Of a stretch of 8,438 nucleotides of DNA, positions 6,521-8,438 are shown piece by piece. The notes below the pieces were generated by a model, which had not been told where the DNA came from, ran no database searches, and saw nothing but the letters and a program-made list of their open reading frames with translations. The stretch lies in the NCBI GenBank assembly GCA_900555855.1, contig USML01000079.1:1-8438 (forward strand), given 5' to 3'. Position numbers and translations under genes: made by a program. This stretch comes from an uncultured Eubacteriales bacterium. Lineage in GTDB: Bacteria; Bacillota; Clostridia; Oscillospirales; Butyricicoccaceae. Every line of letters starts with the position of its first letter. Position 1 is the first letter of the stretch.

Positions 6521-6862
6521 CATCTGTGATACCGTGTTTAGGGCATCACCCTCAGTCCGCAAAAACCTGTTTCGCCGGAAAAGCACAAAAAAGCCCAAAA
6601 ACTTTGCGGTTTACAGTGATAGTGAGGTATCAACAACAAATATCACTAACACTGACAGGCATATTGAACAGAGAGCGGGCAGGAAGTTTAGACAGCTTCC
6701 CGCCCGTTCTTTTTATACATCATTTTGGGGTTTTCGGGGAATATTGTATTACCCACCCCGTTTCTGCACTGTGGAAGCCGCATAAATGCCATCTTTTTGC
6801 ACTCTAAATGTCCACGCTGACAGGGCAGATATTACGCAATAGAACGCCGGTTTTGAGGTCAG
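6521..6862. other. Intergenic stretch after pxpC, AT-richer, no credible gene
   Basis: This 340-base gap holds the operon terminator (6673-6714) and two inverted repeats: CCGCAAA at 6557-6563 with TTTGCGG at 6603-6609, and CAGTGATAGTG at 6614-6624 with CACTAACACTG at 6644-6654 (10 of 11 complementary). Two short plus-strand open frames cross it but run through the terminator and show no family resemblance. The drop in GC and coding density marks the change from core operon to accessory DNA. Confidence 0.6.
6673..6714 (+). terminator. Rho-independent terminator of the uvrC-pxpC run
   Basis: GAGCGGGCAGGAAG (6673-6686) pairs with CTTCCCGCCCGTTC (6696-6709) with one A-C mismatch and one G-U pair, around a 9-base loop, followed by TTTTT (6710-6714). 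It is about 150 bases beyond the pxpC stop. It is the first clear terminator after the one at 726-753, consistent with one long transcript over seven genes. Confidence 0.85.
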
Positions 6863-6974
6863 ATGTCGGACATGCAAAACCTATGACGAACTGCCGCTGT
6901 TTCTCAACGCGGCAATGGTGCTAGGCGTCTTTCCGCCCATCGGCTGGCCACGCCGTGACCCAAGACACTACTGA
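6863..6974 (+). pseudogene. Decayed excisionase-like HTH gene fused to the 5' end of the next gene
   Basis: ATG 6863, preceded by GAGG, opens MSDMQNL and stops at once (TGA 6884). In the other frame (frame of 6882) the sequence continues as TYDELPLFLNAAMV, which matches, from memory, the N-terminus of small helix-turn-helix/excisionase-like proteins of clostridial integrative elements (usual beginning MSDMQNRTYDELPLFLNA). A small deletion near 6878-6882 would explain the frameshift. After AMVLGV the family similarity ends and the frame reads PPIGWPRRDPRHY before TGA 6972-6974. That stop is in the same frame as, and three codons before, the ATG at 6981, so the tail looks like the lost N-terminus of the downstream gene, joined by an internal deletion. 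Non-functional as it stands. Confidence 0.6.
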
Positions 6975-6980
6975 TTTGCC

Positions 6981-7667
6981 ATGCCCAACGCGGTGTGGGA
7001 GCACAAGCTCAAGCCGGTTGAGTTTGTGATTTTTTCCTACCCCTGCTATCACCGCACTCCTGGCGTGCTCACTCCGGAGATGATTGCAGCAGATGTCCAC
7101 ATGACGACAGGTACAGTGCAAAAGTATCTGGCCGCTCTGATAACGAAAGAAATCATCAGCAACGAAGACAGCAATCCAGCACTCAGGTGCCAGAACGAGA
7201 AATTTTTCTCTCTGCCCAATGAAGTGTTTCTGCTATGGCTTCCGCCCTTTGCGTTTGTGGTCTACGCCTACCTGCTGTTGATTGAGGACCGGCGGACGCA
7301 CACCTGCCACCCCAGCTACAACACCATCGCCACCGCGACAGGGCTGGCTAAGAACACCACGATGAAAAGTGTCAACACGCTGTTGGAGATGGGCCTTATC
7401 ACGGTGGAGCCCAGCAGCTACTTCGACAAGCGCAGGATGAAGTGGAAAGGCAACAACCTCTACACGATCCAATCAATGAGGTTGGCGGCGGATGCGTTCC
7501 ACCAACGGCAGCTCCGTCAACTGGAGTTGGACACGGAGCGTAGACGTGTCCTCCGACAGCAAGCGGAATACGACCGCCGTCACCCCAGAGCGGCCCTGTG
7601 TGCCACAGCTGTCGCTCCGGCAGCACCTGACCCATCCCAACAGTGCAAGCCGCTGTGCGCCCGTTGA
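6981..7667 (+). CDS. Tandem winged-helix protein of integrative-element type, probably N-terminally truncated
   Basis: 228 residues. Two similar units lie in tandem: residues 2-60 (PNAVWEHKLKPVEFVIFSY ... TTGTVQKYLAALITKEIIS) and 79-143 (PNEVFLLWLPPFAFVVYAY ... KNTTMKSVNTLLEMGLIT), with 8 identities in the first 19 positions; each ends in a helix-turn-helix-like recognition helix. The segment CHPSYNTIATATGLAKNT is typical of the replication-initiator-like/HTH proteins of conjugative elements in clostridia. The C-terminus is a charged helix (QRQLRQLELDTERRRVLRQQ) and a low-complexity Ala/Pro tail. No ribosome-binding site precedes ATG 6981, and an in-frame TGA lies three codons upstream, with a plausible continuation of the protein beyond it. 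The gene may therefore be a nonsense-truncated remnant. DNA binding is inferred from the fold; the exact role is unknown. Confidence 0.65.
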   Translation: MPNAVWEHKLKPVEFVIFSYPCYHRTPGVLTPEMIAADVHMTTGTVQKYLAALITKEIISNEDSNPALRCQNEKFFSLPNEVFLLWLPPFAFVVYAYLLLIEDRRTHTCHPSYNTIATATGLAKNTTMKSVNTLLEMGLITVEPSSYFDKRRMKWKGNNLYTIQSMRLAADAFHQRQLRQLELDTERRRVLRQQAEYDRRHPRAALCATAVAPAAPDPSQQCKPLCAR

Positions 7668-7704
7668 GAGGTGCAAAGCGAGGGATGAAGGGGAGCAGGA
7701 TAAT

Positions 7705-7804
7705 GTCCCACTCCGCACAGGGTGGGTGGATTGAAATGCTCAGGCGCTCGTTTGGACTAATACTGTCGGTAGTCCCATCCTGGGATCCGGAAAAATAGCT
7801 GAAT
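7705..7804 (+). CRISPR. Orphan type I-C-like CRISPR repeat with one spacer and a degenerate second repeat
   Basis: Bases 7705-7737 (33 bases) have the layout of a type I-C repeat: GT, a 7-bp stem CCCACTC/GGGTGGG (7707-7713 with 7720-7726, one G-U pair) around a 6-base loop, and the characteristic 3' end TGGATTGAAAT (7727-7737). After 34 bases (7738-7771), a normal I-C spacer length, the sequence again begins GTCCCA (7772-7777), can form a small hairpin (TCCCA-TCC-TGGGA, 7773-7785), and has GAAT near where a repeat would end (7801-7804). The middle of this second unit is not conserved, as is common for the last repeat at the trailer end. No cas genes and no further repeats are seen upstream, where mobile-element sequence begins. 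It looks like the tail of an array cut off by rearrangement. With only one full copy the call is based on architecture, not on repetition. Confidence 0.6.
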
Positions 7805-7810
7805 CACAGC

Positions 7811-7859
7811 AAGCGTCGGAGAAGTCTATGAAATACTTCATCAACGCTTATTATTTTTT
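7811..7859 (+). terminator. Two-tier hairpin followed by a T-run, terminator-like
   Basis: AAGCGT (7811-7816) pairs with ACGCTT (7844-7849), and inside it GAAGT (7821-7825) pairs with ACTTC (7835-7839), separated by a symmetric 4x4 internal loop (CGGA/ATCA). ATTATTTTTT follows (7850-7859). It could end a transcript that crosses the CRISPR-like repeat, or be the end of a small structured RNA. It is weaker than the next hairpin. Confidence 0.45.
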
Positions 7860-7894
7860 CATGATAGGCAGTTGCTGTTTTCAAAAAATACTGT

Positions 7895-7934
7895 AGGTGC
7901 CGTCAACAGGTCCAAATCTTGACGGCACCTTTTT
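7895..7934 (+). terminator. Strong rho-independent terminator with no gene before it
   Basis: A perfect 12-bp stem, AGGTGCCGTCAA (7895-7906) with TTGACGGCACCT (7919-7930), closes a 12-base loop and is followed by TTTT (7931-7934). An A-run upstream (7883-7888) could give weaker function on the minus strand. The nearest plus-strand coding region ends 227 bases earlier at 7667, so it probably terminates a lost gene or an untranslated RNA. Confidence 0.82.
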
Positions 7935-7947
7935 ATATTTGATAACC

Positions 7948-7963
7948 ACGGTCATCTGACCGT
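7948..7963. repeat. Short perfect dyad, operator-like
   Basis: ACGGTCA (7948-7954) and TGACCGT (7957-7963) are perfect inverted copies separated by TC. A two-base loop is too tight for a stable RNA hairpin, so if meaningful it is more likely a protein-binding dyad. No promoter is recognised beside it. Confidence 0.3.
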
Positions 7964-8004
7964 CAGTCATACCTAAAAAGCCGTTGTCATAATGATGAAC
8001 CACA

Positions 8005-8061
8005 AAAAACATCCTGAATACTTAACATTTACTGTGAATGTCAAACATTCAGGATGTTTTT
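8005..8061 (-). terminator. Long bidirectional hairpin, terminator of the minus-strand sigma-like gene
   Basis: AAAAACATCCTGAAT (8005-8019) and ATTCAGGATGTTTTT (8047-8061) are perfectly complementary over 15 bp, with a 27-base loop that can itself pair (TTAACATT at 8022-8029 with AATGTCAA at 8037-8044, one mismatch). The A and T tails make it able to act as a terminator on both strands. On the minus strand it lies about 130 bases after the stop of the sigma-like gene, and the T-run there is six long. Confidence 0.75.
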
Positions 8062-8189
8062 CTCTTCGCTAAAATCAGAACCAATATCATTCATCCGTAC
8101 AGCAATGTCTAAGCAAGACACCACCCATTACTCCATCGGAAGAAATGCGATAGTGTTGACAAAGAAAACTTTTTCTTTCTTCTCACTGC

Positions 8190-8438
8190 TCAGGACAACT
8201 GCTCCAATGAAATCGCACGGTCCACCATGCGCCTTGCCCGACGCAGTTTCCATGCCATACTGTCCAGGCACCGCTCCCGCAGCTTCTTCAGCGCCTGCTT
8301 TTTTGCCTTTTCCACGCCGTCTTTCCGAAGTCTATTCCGGATTGCGATCTCCCGCAGATCTGTTTTCTTGTAACCAAAAACGCCGAAGCTCCTGCCCAGA
8401 ATATCCTGCTCCCGCTTGGACAGGCTTTGGAACTGCTC
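8190..8438 (-). CDS. Sigma-70 region 4-like protein, C-terminal part (5' end outside the window)
   Basis: On the minus strand an open frame enters at 8438 and stops at the TGA complementary to 8190-8192, giving 82 residues. The sequence LSKREQDILGRSFGVFGYKK, then EIAIRN, then DGVEKAKKQALKKLRE lines up with sigma-70 region 4, where LSERE..IL..RFG, then EEIG, then RVRQIE..ALKKLR are the usual blocks; the helix-turn-helix would contact the -35 element. After it comes a basic tail (WKLRRARRMVDRAISLEQLS). Regions 2 and 3 would lie beyond the right edge, so whether this is a complete sigma factor or a small sigma-like regulator cannot be told. The gene faces the plus-strand operon and is isolated from it by the hairpin at 8005-8061. 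Confidence 0.6.
   Translation of the reverse strand, partial: EQFQSLSKREQDILGRSFGVFGYKKTDLREIAIRNRLRKDGVEKAKKQALKKLRERCLDSMAWKLRRARRMVDRAISLEQLS

Larger units (their letters stand above)
6860..7700 (+). mobile_element. Remnant of an integrative/conjugative-type element
   Basis: Two neighbouring reading frames of a kind usually found inside clostridial integrative or conjugative elements (an excisionase-like start and the tandem winged-helix protein) occur with frameshift, deletion and stop-codon damage. No integrase, relaxase, transfer genes or terminal repeats are visible in the window. The limits are approximate: the left end is the start of recognisable element sequence and the right end is just before the CRISPR-like repeat. 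Confidence 0.45.
7668..8189. other. Intergenic stretch with CRISPR-like repeat and three terminator-like hairpins
   Basis: No gene is credible in this 520-base stretch. In order it holds a type I-C-like CRISPR repeat (7705-7737), a possible degenerate second repeat (from 7772), a two-tier hairpin with T-run (7811-7859), a perfect terminator (7895-7934), a short dyad (7948-7963) and a long bidirectional hairpin (8005-8061). From 8062 to 8189 nothing is recognised apart from a weak AT palindrome at 8161-8178. An open frame at 7992 encodes only 26 residues across the hairpin and is not a gene. Confidence 0.6.

Noticed and set aside
6526..6807. Two overlapping plus-strand open frames after pxpC
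   Set aside because: Both run through the terminator hairpin at 6673-6714, lack ribosome-binding sites and resemble no family.
7992..8072. Short plus-strand open frame of 26 residues
   Set aside because: It lies almost entirely inside the bidirectional hairpin and has no ribosome-binding site.
8161..8178. AAAGAAAA-CT-TTTTCTTT palindrome
   Set aside because: An all-AT-rich stem with a two-base loop would be unstable, and the composition makes such a palindrome likely by chance.
8155..8185. TTGACA at about 8157-8162 as a plus-strand promoter
   Set aside because: No acceptable -10 element occurs at 16-18 bases, and the region downstream is the end of a gene on the other strand.

Overview
The window reads as the chromosome of a GC-rich, low-oxygen Firmicute, most likely a gut clostridium of the Oscillospiraceae/Ruminococcaceae type. 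This is inferred from family resemblance: a MutS2 Smr tail, an HPr/Crh-type protein with the regulatory Ser46, and a uvrC-rsmD-coaD-coiled-coil gene order. No taxonomic marker was searched.

Layout. Bases 2-277 are the 3' end of mutS2. A small divergent-looking gene with its own promoter and terminator follows (440-703). It encodes an HPr-fold protein in which the catalytic histidine 15 is tyrosine, while serine 46 and its surroundings are kept. It is therefore predicted to be a regulator that cannot relay phosphate in the sugar PTS, by analogy with Bacillus Crh (Gln15). Bases 770-6520 are one dense co-directional run of seven genes: uvrC, rsmD, coaD, a DivIVA/ATPase-stalk-like coiled-coil gene, and pxpA-pxpB-pxpC (ATP-dependent 5-oxoprolinase). 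Junctions overlap by 1 to 20 bases or are separated by 6 bases, so the run looks like one translationally coupled transcript, closed by a terminator at 6673-6714. It joins DNA repair, rRNA modification, CoA synthesis and recycling of pyroglutamate to glutamate.

From about 6521 the character changes: lower GC, sparse coding and decayed genes. A broken excisionase-like reading frame (about 6863-6974) runs, in the same frame and across one stop codon, into a protein with two tandem winged-helix-like units (6981-7667), of a kind I associate with clostridial integrative/conjugative elements. Just after it, at 7705-7737, is a single 33-base sequence with the architecture of a type I-C CRISPR repeat. 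It is followed after 34 bases by a degenerate candidate second repeat, with no cas genes in view. Three terminator-like hairpins follow (7811-7859, 7895-7934, 8005-8061). A minus-strand gene that runs off the right edge (8190-8438) encodes a sigma-70 region 4-like C-terminus.

The most notable items are the Tyr15 HPr homologue, the orphan CRISPR repeat abutting a decayed mobile element, the fused and decayed element genes, and the terminator that leaves only 16 bases before the uvrC start. I do not see a complete, clearly new multi-gene system here.
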